Shown: in pieces, positions 11,706-25,033 of the stretch
Position numbering within the stretch: the first letter of the stretch is position 1
How the letters are laid out: each line of letters opens with the position of its first letter
Origin: Litoditis marina
Taxonomy: Eukaryota; Nematoda; Chromadorea; Rhabditida; Rhabditidae
NCBI GenBank assembly: GCA_964036275.1
Contig: OZ038434.1
Coordinates: 12,251,259 to 12,315,258, forward strand
Reading direction: 5' to 3'
DNA length: 64,000 nt
Made by a program: the position numbers and the translations under genes
Notes under the pieces: generated by a model
What the model was told of the DNA's origin: nothing
Database searches by the model: none
Seen by the model: only the letters and a program-made list of their open reading frames with translations

Positions 11706-11945
11706 TTACTGACCACAAGTAGACAGAGTAGTGAGTAGGCGACCGTCCAGCGAGCAGTTTGAGAAGCGAATGAAACAAAAACGCGCAAATTTCCGAGATC
11801 AGACTCGTATTACGTGGCGTTGAGCCAGTTGGAAACAGGTTTGCTGATTTCGCAACTCAAGTGAAAACACGTGAACACGTCTCAGAAGTGCGCTCGCTCT
11901 CGACTTTCTGAATCGCTCACGTCCACGTAAACTTGTGCACTAAGC
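11706..11945. repeat. Diverged direct repeat upstream of kinase, proximal block
   Basis: Starting ctgaccacaa, this block aligns with 12450-12690 through gtagtgagta, cgacc, gaaacaaaa, gatttcgcaactc and cacgtc, with many substitutions and small gaps. It is an older duplication internal to the unit. It is repeated at 23745-23984 in copy B. Confidence 0.7.
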
Positions 11946-12449
11946 GTCGTAAAGATTCCTTCTAAACTTTAAGTTCGCCAGTTAACTCTTAACGTTGGCA
12001 AGAAAGAATCCTTGAGAAACATGATGTGAGAGATGAACCTGATACTAAACCTTAATCTTCTTCTCTGAATCAGAACGAATAAGAATATCAAAAATGGATA
12101 CGTCTCGCATCGGGGAAGTAAGAGGGTTCTGTCATTTGTTTTGCTGCGTATTTTCGTAGTTTCTAGTTTGGTACAGTTGCGTTGGAATCAAAATTTAAAA
12201 TTCATGCTGTGCTGGCTGATAACACTACGAATTGAGAGTTTTTCCTTCGATGAGCTGGGACGTGAGCATAGTACGTTATTCTAAAATCCAGAGTCCAGAC
12301 AACACTAAATGCTAACTTCTAGAACTGCCATTCCTTGATCCTACTCAAACCGATGAATATAGCCTTGTGAATAATCATTGTTGAGAAAAGTACTGAGAGA
12401 TTCACAAATAACAAACACGAACCCCAAAGAGTTGCAGGTTGAAAAACAA

Positions 12450-12690
12450 ACTGACCACAAAAAGTAGAGGAGCAAAGTAGTGAGTAGTCGACCTCCGACC
12501 GGGCAGACTGAAGAAACAATGAAACAAAACACGTAGTTTCCCGTTGGTAGATAGTGCACCCGTGGGACGTGACGGCGGTAGAGGTGGAGAACGTGTTTCA
12601 CGATTTCGCAACTCCAGTCAAAACCTGATAACACGTCGCAGAAGTTTCCCCTTCTCACGGATTCTGAGTTCCCGTATACTTGAGTAGCAG
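12450..12690. repeat. Diverged direct repeat upstream of kinase, distal block
   Basis: This is the partner of 11706-11945, about 740 bp further from the kinase gene. It also occurs at 406-646 and 24489-24729 through the tandem array. It may be the promoter-side remnant of an earlier kinase duplication (inference). Confidence 0.65.
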
Positions 12691-12811
12691 ACAGCAGTCT
12701 ACTGAACCTGAAATCAAAATATAGAAAAATATAAAATACGGTATATGCTGCCTCACACCGCTTCGTTTGTAGTTTGAAACCATCGCTTTCCGTTCGAAAT
12801 TCCAACACTAA

Positions 12812-12994
12812 GGCAGCGTAAAAATTTCTCAAATCTCTCGAGAAGTTCATATGAGTTTCTCATGAGATACCTCACGAGTTACTTGTGAACTTTCAATGTT
12901 ATAGCATAGCAATCAATAGAATCTCATGAGAATCTCATGTGAAACGCTCGTGAACTATCTCATGACATTATTTTTGAGGGTTTTCTACGCCGCC
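12812..12994. mobile_element. MITE, array copy 2
   Basis: This is the equivalent of 768-950 in the second spacer, with the same ends and interior. Confidence 0.75.
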
Positions 12995-14223
12995 AGCTGT
13001 GTGACTGTGTGTACATGACTACAAGTTATAGGATTAGCTTATTCCATGACATGCCGACGGTTCACCGTTTACCAATATAACCCAAGCTCGTCGTGTTTAT
13101 AGTTCAAAGCTCGATTTCACTACTCTTCAGTCAAAACTCAAACACTTCTGCTATGTGCAGGTCAGACTACGATTCAGATTCCATCACCGTCTATTTAGAT
13201 TTCTGGCCACTTTGTTACCGTGCGATGGTTCATTAGTCGCTTTCCGATATCGTTGCAAGCGGATCAACTAAGCGCTGGCCAGTGCTTCCCTTTTAATTTA
13301 CTTCATTCCACCCTTCCTTTCTACCCCAATTATCTTGGCTAAGCCGCACCTGCTCTGGGTTGGCGTTAGTGAGGTCATCACAGGTTAGGGCCTATTAGAA
13401 GGGCCTAATTAGCCATCCAACTAGCTGCCCAATATGGAACATTGTTTACGACCATGTTATGGTTTTGCTTTGATCACTGGTCCCATTTTATGATCTGGGC
13501 TGAAATCTGACCGCACCAGCCCAATTTAGCTATCCATGCCTGGGGCGCTTGTAACTGAAGTTTATTGCTCTCACTGTCATGTATTATTTGTAATTAGATT
13601 TTTACACATAATTATGATACTTCAGATACAATGTTGTTAGTTTTATTCACTTCGTTGCCAGTGAATAAAATTGCACTGTATTTCTGACTGCGTTGCTGTA
13701 AATTTGAAAGTTATTAATGAAACACACGTCCACCAACTAGTGATTGTAATACTCCTTTTCACCATACTAAGCTGAATATTCGAATGATTTTCTATTATTG
13801 TGTAGTAAAAGAAAGAGACGACCAGTTCTCACAGTCTTACAACTTTCTGAAAACGTTTGCTTCACAGATGTATACCAGTAAATGTCAATAATATTCTGCT
13901 GAGGGTTATTAGTACCTGGGTCAGACTATAGTCATAACGTAATTTGTGCACAACAACCGGGTATTATGAAAGTTCTTGACCTCCACCGTGTAATATGTAT
14001 GTTAATGAACACGGTCTCGCCGTGTGATACATTAGTATAGCAATAATAAATCCCGGATATGCATTCATGGTTTATGTGGTACAGTAAGCCGAGGCCACGC
14101 CCCCTCGCTAACCTGCGCGCACGACGCACGCACGAGTCATATACATGCAGTATGTCCCGCAGAATAAGATGGGCTCATGGGAATTTCGTTGCGTTCGCGA
14201 AGATCACTCCGAATAGTTTTTAT

Positions 14224-14574
14224 GGGACTATTTTACTTTCGCCCCCCACTTTTTTCGTTTCAACCGAAATAGGTCCTGTGTTACTTTCACCCCCCACCAT
14301 GGGGGGTGAAAGTAACATGGCTCCGTTTCAACTAAGAATTACAAGGGGGGGGGGGGACGATTGTTAAAGATTGCCAGGCATGTTACTTTCATCCCCCAAT
14401 TTACGTTAGTGGGGGGTGATTGTACAATGTCGACATTTAACTTTAGCCCCCCACTCTACCATACATTTACCTTTTACCCCCCACCATTTTCTGTTGAAAC
14501 TAGTGCGGGTGGGCAGCCAAACTATCACGGGGGGTGCGATTGTACGGTGGGGGGCAAAAGTAAAATTTTCCCGT
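14224..14574. repeat. Cluster of C6/G6 runs and palindromes with a G12 tract (copy B)
   Basis: This is the equivalent of 2180-2535. The homopolymer is 12 G here (14345-14356) against 17 in copy A, which accounts for the whole 5-bp length difference between the units. Confidence 0.8.
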
Positions 14575-14790
14575 TTCTATAATTCATTTCTACGTGAAAC
14601 CTCGTGAACCTACAGTTTGGATGTGAATAATTTCTAGTAACATTTCATTCTGAACCCAACTGCTATTACAGCAATGCTATATCATTTCAAATGAATTTTC
14701 ACCCATCCCATATCATTATTTTTAGCCGAACACATCATTATTCGTCAACGTAGAAAGTGTACGATCACTAACGCTCCTTCACGTTTAACT

Positions 14791-17700
14791 TTAATGTGAC
14801 AAGTCATGTACATAGTTTGTCACCTCTGATCCATTGATCGTCATGACAGCGGCCCCGTTGTTAAAAGTGTCCAGATACGCAACAGCAGATACCAACGTCA
14901 TCACTTCGGCCGGATAGTTCAAGTAACCCTCATCGACCTGAAGAGAGATATTTATCAAACATATCTAGATAGTTTTTGACCTTTCATGAAATTATCGTTT
15001 CTATACTTTCTGGCTCATTATCAATTGTGTACTACTGTAACTGTATGGTCATAACTTTGTTGTAGTTTGAGCTGCTAACACATCAATGTATTTGAACGAC
15101 GACGGAAAACGCATGATCAAACTACAAACACTACAGACCAAGATAGTATGCACCGTTGTAATTTTTTTCAGAGTTCACAATGTATGAGTATACAGATTAT
15201 TAGAAAACCCGGAGTATTATAAATGTTTGCCATCTGTGAATTCGAACTCGTGAGCGAAATTTGGCAGACACGACACCATTCAATAAACAATGATAGAGCT
15301 CATAACAGCGATTAAGGCAACGTTCGTTATATTATATCAGGGTACTTCTGGTTCGTCCGAAATCAGTTGTAGCCTGCTCAACTAATTTTTTTTAGGAATC
15401 TAAAAGAAGATGAACTGTGTCAACACGCGAATTGATTGATTTGACTAAAGCAGCGCAACAATTTTTACTCCACATAAAACTGCAATTGCAAACGTGTAAA
15501 CGTCGCCAGGCAATGAAACTGAGTTTATGTTGGGAATGACAAATCACAGTTCAAGCAAACATCTCGCCTCCATATCTGATGCGGTTCTCACCAGCTGTCT
15601 GCCGCGAATGATCAACTGTAGTTTGTTGTCGGCACAGAACTTGGTCACTTGGTCGTCCCAGAACACGGGAATATTGTCCATCGAGCAGACCGGCTTCGAA
15701 CGCAACTTCATCACTGTCCACATCGCTTCCTGAAACAACAAACAGTACTAGTTTTTCATTTTATCTTTTACTTCCGGAAAAATTTTGGACAAAGTTCTGA
15801 GTTTCGTTCAGTCAGAGTGACCTGAGTAAATTTCGCTGAGTAAAAAATTGGACTTTGTTTGACACTCACAATTACCACGGCAGATGAAAAAGTATACTTT
15901 TCGAGTTGTATACGTCATGGGTTATACTTTCGTAGCGAAAATTTATTACCTGGTTCCAAAAAAGCATTCCGTGAACAATGTTTTCCTCAATTTAGTAGAA
16001 CAAATTAGATTGTCATGTCAAATCGGTTAAAAACGTGTGTTTGTAGAACCAAAACTTGTGACAATTACGGAAAGACAGTCAGGCAAAATTTCAGATGTTA
16101 CCATGAGCATTGCGTTCTGCTGCTGATCGAGTGGGGGCCTTGTGCAGGCCTTCAGGGGGGCCAGACCCCGGGACATAATGGTCGGACCCGGACCACCCGG
16201 AATACACAGAATACTGCGACCCAGTATACAGGCTGCCGGCATGGTGGCAGTCGTTTTCTGAAAACATATATTAAGTTGACTTCCTGATTTGAAGTCTGAT
16301 CTGTTCTACACTACAGAGAGTGTGAATAATGACTGAAACGCAAAGGGATCAAACTAAACACACAGCAACTCTGATGAACATGTACCTTTTGCGTTAAACT
16401 TTTAGACAAATGCAGTATCACGTAAAATATTCAACTTCCCACGATCGGGTGCAACTACAACTCTTCGAACGTGTAAGAAACCTACACATAACAGATCGAT
16501 TGTTTCTTTGATCTGATAGGCCGGTATTCCGCGAAGCTCTAGCCACTTGTCGATAGGGAAGTCCTGTAATTCGTTTATGTGAACAAATATCATTCAAGTG
16601 TCAGATTAAAACAACACAACAGCGTAATAACACAGTATATAGTACAACAAATGATGTGTGCGATGAAACTGTCTTTGTATAAACATTGTCATAGAAGGTG
16701 ACCAAAATTGTGATTTAGGCCCACACAAATCGATCTAAAATATGCCGGAATCAAAATACAGACACTACATAACTTGATCAACTGAATGTGCCCTACGCAG
16801 AACGAGATGAATAACTCGTATGCAGTTGAAGTTGCACTTCTGTAGGCCAACTCTTGGGAAGATACGGTCGGTAATTTCATCGATCTTTCTCTTCCCGGTG
16901 TTTCCAGCAGGCATATCACAGTTATTTTACCGAACATCTTTCGAGTGTATGTATTGTACCAACCCTAATAGTAGCCTTGTCCTCGTGATGCCCTCTCAGA
17001 AGTGTAACTTTGTGTGGAAAAAGACATTTGAGGCAAAGAAGACAGAGAAGTACCTCTAGGTTCGCTGCAAGTAACAAATTGAGATCAAATACCTCCAAAC
17101 GTAAAGCAGTTCAAGTTTACGTGATCTCTCTCTACCAGCTACGTACTATTGTTTCGAACGTTGCAGCATCAATGAACTCTTATGAGAAGCTCGTTAATAC
17201 AGTTCAAGAGGGGTTCGTGAGCGTTCATAATGGATGGGTACAACTTGTCAGGATTATATCGTTTTTTAATAAACCACAAATTGCACGGAAAGGTATGGAA
17301 GCGCTACTCGGTTTAGCCCGATATAATCAGTAGTTTGAATGGAATAGGAACTCACCGAACCCCAGTCCGATATAACAACCGAGAAAAACATAGGTTTTGT
17401 TGGGCGGCATTCCAACTACCGACATCAACGACACCAGAGAATCACCCTGTCCGTACAGGGGACCCACCACAGTAGCGTTCGCCTGCAAATGTAAGAATTT
17501 ATGAAAGAATCAAGAATGGAGATCAATAAAGCGTATAGAATTCTGGTTACGAACTAGCAAGGCTGGGTTCAAGCTCTCTTACCGGAATTTCCGTGACAAT
17601 TGGTTCCTTCATCATTATGTCGCCTGCTTTTTTCAGCAATCCCTGGAGAATCTCGTATCTGAACATAGTAAGTGTAAGTCATCAAGAGCATTTATGATTA

Positions 17701-18676
17701 AAACATGGTTATTGCCAATGACTTGTTCAATTCTTTCAGGTTCAACTGTGCATCTCACATCATAACATGCTCAAAATACTGCAGGAAATTTCAAATTCAT
17801 ACTGTAGGAAGCTACGTCCGTCTAAAACACACTATACTGTACCAAATTCACAGCTGTGTTAGATGCGACCTACGAATATTTGGGGATCATGCCGGGTGTG
17901 TTATCTCGTGGCACGTAGTTGACCATAAATCCCCACAGGTTTTGCGTAAATTTTTCTGAAACAAGAATAATTTCAGTCCACAACATAACAGATCATCTGA
18001 ACAAAAAAGCACTGACTTCTTTGTGTTGCCGGACTTGTGACTGATAATATTGTAATTCGACTGATTTTTTAGACTGGCTCTTGTAACACAGCACAAGGCG
18101 TAAAACGTCGAGGTCAGGCTACAAGTAGAGACCCTGTTGGCTTGCCTGAAAGCGACAAATAGTGAGGTAACAACTTACCCAAATCTAGGTTTTTAGGATT
18201 GATTCCTTCACACACATCCACAATTGTGTACATCTGACCCTGAAGCAAGTAATTCATTATGTTTATGTCGTCGACTGCAGTTTGACATTGTAAATATTTT
18301 ATATGTATCATAGTATTGTATATTCAAACCATGAAGTGTATGGCTAGAGAACTAGATAGAATATTTAATAGTCATATAGTTTTAAATGATTCACAGTTTG
18401 TTGTTTGTACGATGTTGTAACAGAGTGTTGCAACGCTGATTTTTGAGCGTATTCTTTCCGCTAACGCAAGCAACAGAATAGCAGAAAGTATTCAAAACTT
18501 GAAATCTAAACCTGACACTTCGCTACATGGTCGTTCACACGTCGCACTATAAATAGTTCAGAACTAGTTGATTTTAGAGAACGGATATTAGTGAAAATCA
18601 CCTCTTCTGTCGTCATAATGAATCCAGAAGCAAGCAACCGACTGCCGCGGGTGAAGTACGGAATTGAAGTCTTCAT
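14791..18676 (-). CDS. PP1-like pseudophosphatase, copy B
   Basis: This is the second copy of the gene at 2752-6637, with the same 375-aa prediction. Exons: 18602-18676, 18179-18239, 17874-17955, 17583-17658, 17356-17482, 16964-17064, 16804-16890, 16486-16563, 16102-16257, 15592-15729, 14791-14937. The three substitutions I noticed against copy A in this span (16000, 16749, 17507) are all intronic, so the two proteins are predicted to be identical. The same metal-ligand losses apply. Its stop codon faces the single spacer that separates it from kinase copy A. Confidence 0.86.
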
Positions 18677-19117
18677 GGTAGCCTTCTCCAGAAAACGTGA
18701 ATGACGTAAACTTAACTGGTTACCACCAACCTGTTTTCCAACCTGCTAACCGTTTGATCTACACTTTTTAGAACATCGTCACACCCTATTGTAGAGGCAG
18801 GCTGCGACTGATACATGTTACATTGTAAGAAGTTTGTAGTTTGATCCCACTTCATCTCAGTCGTAATTCGAGAACACTGGCGTGCCTAACTCGAACCAAA
18901 TGTTGATTACTTTATCAAAAAAAACTTTGCACAAACACAATACACATAAAAAAAGGTTTTTGGAATGTTTTTCACAATTCCGTGCTTTTTGTTCCAATAA
19001 TCAAATGAAGATGAGGGCTTTTCAAAGAATTCATTCATGCAAACTGTGCACTTGTTCATGGTTTACACAATTATTTTGAGTGTTATTTGAAAGTTTTGTG
19101 CGTCCTCTCTTGTTCCC

Positions 19118-22100
19118 TCACGGAGCGCTCGCGTTGGACTTGGGTTGCTCCACTTTGGAAGGGGGCGTTTCCACCGGAGCCACAAGTTTCAACAATGACA
19201 CGAAGTCGGCTCTCTTCTTGGCATCCTGAATTAGAGAAATGAGTTTTGATAATAATGACTACAACAACTCACTACGAACAAAAATTCATAATCACTGTCA
19301 ACAAGATCAGTAAACAGAGATAACAGATTGTAAAGTATAGCCTACACGCCACTCAAAAAGGGTTAAAAACATTTTCCGGATTGTTTTCAACAAACGCTGT
19401 ATGTGCAGCGAATAAACACTCAAATAAAACACATAAACGAACATTACAACAAAACACTCTCGAATTACGATCCGAATTAGAAAACAGTCGAATAAAACAC
19501 AACACAGCTACCTTGACGAAGCACTGGTCCATGACTTGTTTGGCAATGGGCGGGGAACCTGCAGGAGGCTCCATGGGGGCACCCTCTCCAAGAATCTTCA
19601 CTTTGGCCTAGAAAATGAGCAAGTAGACTAAAATTATTGAGAAAACGATGTATAGATGTGGCACTATGAGATATGTATAGATGTGGCACACTGCCAAAGC
19701 CTGAGTAAAAATGGCAATGACTATAACCAGCCTGAAACCTGAAATAAAACGGGAGTGGATGTGATATATACCTGAGCATTGGTCTCGTTCGGGAAGGGGT
19801 CCGTCTTACATCTGCTGAATATCTCCCACGTCAGAACCCCGAAACTCCACACATCGGTCTTCGTAGTGAAAACTCCCTGGAAACCGAAAGTACCGAGGTA
19901 TGAAATTGTGTCCGGCAAATATGGTTAGGTTTGTAACCAACTTCGCAATAGCCATAACGATGAAGTTCTTTTTAAGTATTGCAACAATTTCAGTGTCGTT
20001 AGCCTAGTTTGGTTTGGATTCTGGACAATTGCACTTAAGTGAACTCTACCTCTACTTTATAGAAAAGTTACTATTATAAATCTCATATTCCCACCTGAGT
20101 AAGTGTTTCTGGGGAAAGCCACTTGACCGGCACATTCTTCATTTTGGTGATTACCAGCTGCTTCTTGTCTGCAACCGAGAGACCGAAATCCGAGATTTTG
20201 ACTTCATTTTTAGCTCCCAGCAAACAGTTTCTGGCAGCAAGGTCCCGATGAATCACCTGAAATCAAAGAATCGTGAGAAACTGAATCCTTCCGTTCACAT
20301 ATGTCAACCGTTTACGTTTCTTTTAATGAAAGCTCGTCAACCACACAAATTCTGGAAGCTGTCAAAATCAAAATAATTTCGGTAATCTGTTCAGAGACTC
20401 TCTCAATCTCTCGATCTCTCAATTTCTTATTTTCTTTGATTTCATGAGCTCTTATGAGATCAGAACATGAACTTCGAATTGGAGAAGAATGAAGATGAAT
20501 GGTTACTTCACTAGACGATAGGTAGCACATTCCACGGCAAGCATCCTTCACAAAAGAGGTACACTGTTCATCTTTGCAAGTGGGGTTCTTCTTGAAGAAA
20601 TCCTGAAAAATAGTCCATAGTTAGTTTATCAGTTTAGTTTTGGAATACTCAGTCTCTTCACAACAACTGTGTATCGAAACCTTATGATGACCAACGTTAC
20701 ACTAGAAAACATATTAGTCCGTATGTATACTGAAGTAGTCCACTCTGGAATGAAATAGACTTTGAATACCTTGAGACTTCCTCCAGCTGCCAGTTCGAGT
20801 ATGATCATAATGGGTTCCTCCTGGGGGGCGATACCGTACATTCCCACGATGTTCGGGTGAGAGAATCTTCGCATCAACTTGGCTTCCTGGAACAGGTAGA
20901 AAAGTGTTACCCGACATTAAATAAACAACTAACAAGCAAATATTCCTATGAGAATCATTCAGGCAATGTGATAAGGACACATACCAAAACACACTATGTT
21001 CTGGAAAGATTACTCATGAATTGTAACCATTTGATAATGTACATGTGTGTAATGTGTGTATATTACAATTACACACATTACACACATGTACATTATTATT
21101 ACAGCTAACTCATTTTTAAAATGAAATTGGATTTCACTTCTTTCACAAACTGCGATCAAAACAAACCTTGATGAATTCAGTCGCTTGATCCTTGCTGACT
21201 TGACCTTTGATCTTCTTCACAGCGACCTTTATTTCCAGTTCGTTGTCTTTGATGCGCAGGGAACCAGTGAACACTTCTCCGAAGGCGCCTCCTGAAACGG
21301 TGAAATGGAAAATAACAAAATCAAAATACAGCTAGAGATAAAATGTAATATAACGTGTACAATTAAAATAAGCCAATTTCTATAGATAGTTTATAGTTTT
21401 TAACTACACCTTGAACTGATTACCAAGTACACTTTTACAATTCAAAATTAAAATAAAAGTTTAATTCTCCATACTCAAGAATATAACCTGATATTCACTT
21501 CTAGTCGGTACATATAATTTTATTAAACTTATTTCTGAACCTCTCGTAAACTCGTACCTCCAATTCTCTTATCGATGGTGACGTTTTCGTGCAGAATATA
21601 GAAGTCGGGTCTTGGGATTCCATTGCGAAGTGTGACTCCAGTGGCACCAATCACCTTCTTCTCTTTCACCAGATGATCGATCAGATCGTTCAAGGTATCA
21701 GCAGAATCCTGGAAATAAGTTCATTCAATTCATTCATTTTCAGTTTTTGAGAATATCATCCAGTTCAAGACTTGGTTGAGCCACGGAAACTCTTCTCTTC
21801 TATTACAACCGGTCAAAAAGCCATTTTGTGTCCGTAGTTTGATCCTTGTAGTTTGAAAGCGATAAGAAAATGCACAAATATGCTCGCTGATCAATCTATA
21901 ACTAGAAATCAAACAGTTTAGGCCTCAACACTTTCAGTCCCTAACGAGTTTGTTAGAGATACATCCACGGCTCAAAAAGTAGAATGTAGTGATCATGATT
22001 CATCTTCAATACAGAATTGATGCCACTCACCTCCGACACACTCCACAATCCCTTCTTGTAATCAAGAGGAATATGTTTCACGGTTCCATTTGTGTTTGCC

Positions 22101-23451
22101 GAGATGCAGTAGATGGAAATCTTCTTGACTGTGGTTCGACGCACAACAAAGTCACCGTCTTTCTGAAATGTTCACATAGAAACAATTTGAATTTAAACGA
22201 CAATCGATAATCCAAAACAAAAATGGAAACTAATGAAACATTTAGACGATTCATGAAGTAGAGCGTATTGTGTATACATACACCACTGGATTCAGAAAGA
22301 TCAGATTTAACTCGCTTGAACCCTACAATAAGAACAATGCCTTCAAACTACATTTTCAATCGATAGTACTAACCGTCAACAGCCCCTCGCACTCGGTTCT
22401 TGGCATGAGTCCGTGGTACCAGGTATACGCCGTCAACACTTTGCCAACCATCTGAAACAAATTTCAAAATAGATACACGGAGCCTTTATCAAAAACATAT
22501 TTCACCTTTCAAAAGTTTGTTCATTTTATCGCCCAATTTCATCACACATTTTAACTAGAGTTAGTGTCAAAAACATCCCCAGTGCATCCAAGTTACACGG
22601 TGCGCCGCACTTAGTAAGGGGGTCTTATAAATTGTCGTGTCTGACGAAAAAACTTGAACTTGAAACTTGAAACTTGTCGTGTCTGATGTACTGTGACTAG
22701 AAAAACGTTCACCTGAAGCAGTGCCTTATTGACTTGGATGGCGTTCTGGTCCGTGTCAATTCTGACTGGAGTCTTGATAGGAGCGGCAGCAGCAGCAGCT
22801 GGGTGGGAAGACACTTGTGTCATCGCCTTCGGATTGGCAGTCGGCTGTAAATACAAAGTTATTATATTTTCTGTAAAAACTAGTTAAGTGATGTACTAAT
22901 GTAAAGTAAATATGTGAATACTTAGTAAAGTTATGAGGTAGTTCAGTGAATTGTTATTGCGTGTTCATACTTCACGACTAAGGCTGGGAAGCAGAGAGGC
23001 TAAATCACAAAAAGTGGGAGAAGATCTGTTGTAAACTTGAGGTCTAGGAGGCTCAATCGACGTTTACTACTCGCATGACCCATTTTTAAAGCCAAAGAAG
23101 GTTCAAAAACTAATTTTTGGCAAAACAACCCACCCTAAAAATGTAATGAAAGGAGAAGTAATAAAGTAGTAGAGAAAGAGGAATACTAATACCTTCACAA
23201 AGTGACAAAGTAATCACTACAGCAACTGCTAAACTGACCGGCACCGCAGAGTTCTTGGCGATTCTTCTTTTGTTGGTGTTGGTGACAGATGCCGAAACGA
23301 CCTCCTTCGCGTGTTCGTGAACGGTGGTGCCACTCTTCTTGGTTACCGCCACCGGGTTGGCAGCACTGTTTTTCTTCTTAGAAGCGACATTGGTCGACGA
23401 TGTTGCCGACTTCGGAGCTTCGCTCGGGGGACACTTTGGACGTAGTAGCAT
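19118..23451 (-). CDS. SH2 domain non-receptor tyrosine kinase (Fer-like), copy B
   Basis: This is the second copy of the gene at 7079-11412. Exons: 23239-23451, 22713-22844, 22374-22451, 22031-22162, 21558-21708, 21167-21291, 20770-20886, 20507-20602, 20095-20256, 19772-19876, 19512-19607, 19118-19225. The predicted 504-aa protein appears identical to copy A; the differences I saw are at 23039 (intron 1) and 23762 (upstream). Catalytic motifs are intact and the activation segment again lacks Tyr. Its 5' flank runs into the last partial spacer, so the upstream regions of both kinase copies are equivalent out to the array edge. Confidence 0.93.
21034..21096. repeat. Perfect 27-bp hairpin in a kinase intron, copy B
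   Basis: This is the equivalent of 8995-9057, with arms 21034-21060 and 21070-21096. Confidence 0.85.
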
Positions 23452-24850
23452 GGCTTCCTGGGGTAGTTACCGAAGTTGAGTAGACGAAGAGTAACTGAAA
23501 CAGAACAGCTGTAACAAAGGTGTTAGAGATATTCATCATCAAACCGTACAGTGTTCAAACTACAAACAAAGCGGACTACACGAACATGTACCGTTTGGAA
23601 ATAGCTTTCCCGGGAACATCTATAATACCGTAACTACAGGCTGTCAGGTATATTTTCAGTATTGTAATGTCAAATGTAATATAAACTTGTAAGATGATCC
23701 GAGAAATCGGGAGTGACCTGAGTGGAGTGATCTAACGAAAACTCTTACTGACCACAAGTAGGCAGAGTAGTGAGTAGGCGACCGTCCAGCGAGCAGTTTG
23801 AGAAGCGAATGAAACAAAAACGCGCAAATTTCCGAGATCAGACTCGTATTACGTGGCGTTGAGCCAGTTGGAAACAGGTTTGCTGATTTCGCAACTCAAG
23901 TGAAAACACGTGAACACGTCTCAGAAGTGCGCTCGCTCTCGACTTTCTGAATCGCTCACGTCCACGTAAACTTGTGCACTAAGCGTCGTAAAGATTCCTT
24001 CTAAACTTTAAGTTCGCCAGTTAACTCTTAACGTTGGCAAGAAAGAATCCTTGAGAAACATGATGTGAGAGATGAACCTGATACTAAACCTTAATCTTCT
24101 TCTCTGAATCAGAACGAATAAGAATATCAAAAATGGATACGTCTCGCATCGGGGAAGTAAGAGGGTTCTGTCATTTGTTTTGCTGCGTATTTTCGTAGTT
24201 TCTAGTTTGGTACAGTTGCGTTGGAATCAAAATTTAAAATTCATGCTGTGCTGGCTGATAACACTACGAATTGAGAGTTTTTCCTTCGATGAGCTGGGAC
24301 GTGAGCATAGTACGTTATTCTAAAATCCAGAGTCCAGACAACACTAAATGCTAACTTCTAGAACTGCCATTCCTTGATCCTACTCAAACCGATGAATATA
24401 GCCTTGTGAATAATCATTGTTGAGAAAAGTACTGAGAGATTCACAAATAACAAACACGAACCCCAAAGAGTTGCAGGTTGAAAAACAAACTGACCACAAA
24501 AAGTAGAGGAGCAAAGTAGTGAGTAGTCGACCTCCGACCGGGCAGACTGAAGAAACAATGAAACAAAACACGTAGTTTCCCGTTGGTAGATAGTGCACCC
24601 GTGGGACGTGACGGCGGTAGAGGTGGAGAACGTGTTTCACGATTTCGCAACTCCAGTCAAAACCTGATAACACGTCGCAGAAGTTTCCCCTTCTCACGGA
24701 TTCTGAGTTCCCGTATACTTGAGTAGCAGACAGCAGTCTACTGAACCTGAAATCAAAATATAGAAAAATATAAAATACGGTATATGCTGCCTCACACCGC
24801 TTCGTTTGTAGTTTGAAACCATCGCTTTCCGTTCGAAATTCCAACACTAA

Positions 24851-25033
24851 GGCAGCGTAAAAATTTCTCAAATCTCTCGAGAAGTTCATATGAGTTTCTC
24901 ATGAGATACCTCACGAGTTACTTGTGAACTTTCAATGTTATAGCATAGCAATCAATAGAATCTCATGAGAATCTCATGTGAAACGCTCGTGAACTATCTC
25001 ATGACATTATTTTTGAGGGTTTTCTACGCCGCC
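24851..25033. mobile_element. MITE, array copy 3
   Basis: This is the equivalent of 768-950 in the last, partial spacer, with the same ends and interior. Confidence 0.75.

Larger units (their letters stand above)
2081..14124. repeat. Whole 12-kb tandem repeat unit, copy A (12,044 bp)
   Basis: The unit limits come from the point where the third occurrence stops matching: bases 2080, 14124 and 26163 are equivalent. The unit contains one PP1-like gene and one SH2 kinase gene on the minus strand plus spacer. It differs from copy B by 5 bp in a poly-G run and by a few substitutions that I could find by reading (3961, 4710, 5468, 11000 and 11723 in this copy). Such identity means a recent duplication, ongoing gene conversion, or an assembly duplicate. 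Confidence 0.95.
11413..14790. other. Spacer between kinase A and the PP1-like gene B, no gene seen
   Basis: This holds the upstream region of kinase copy A, two diverged blocks (11706-11945 and 12450-12690), the MITE at 12812-12994 and the C/G-run cluster at 14224-14574. The 169-codon open frame at 12341-12850 (-) has no family resemblance or splice context. Confidence 0.65.
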
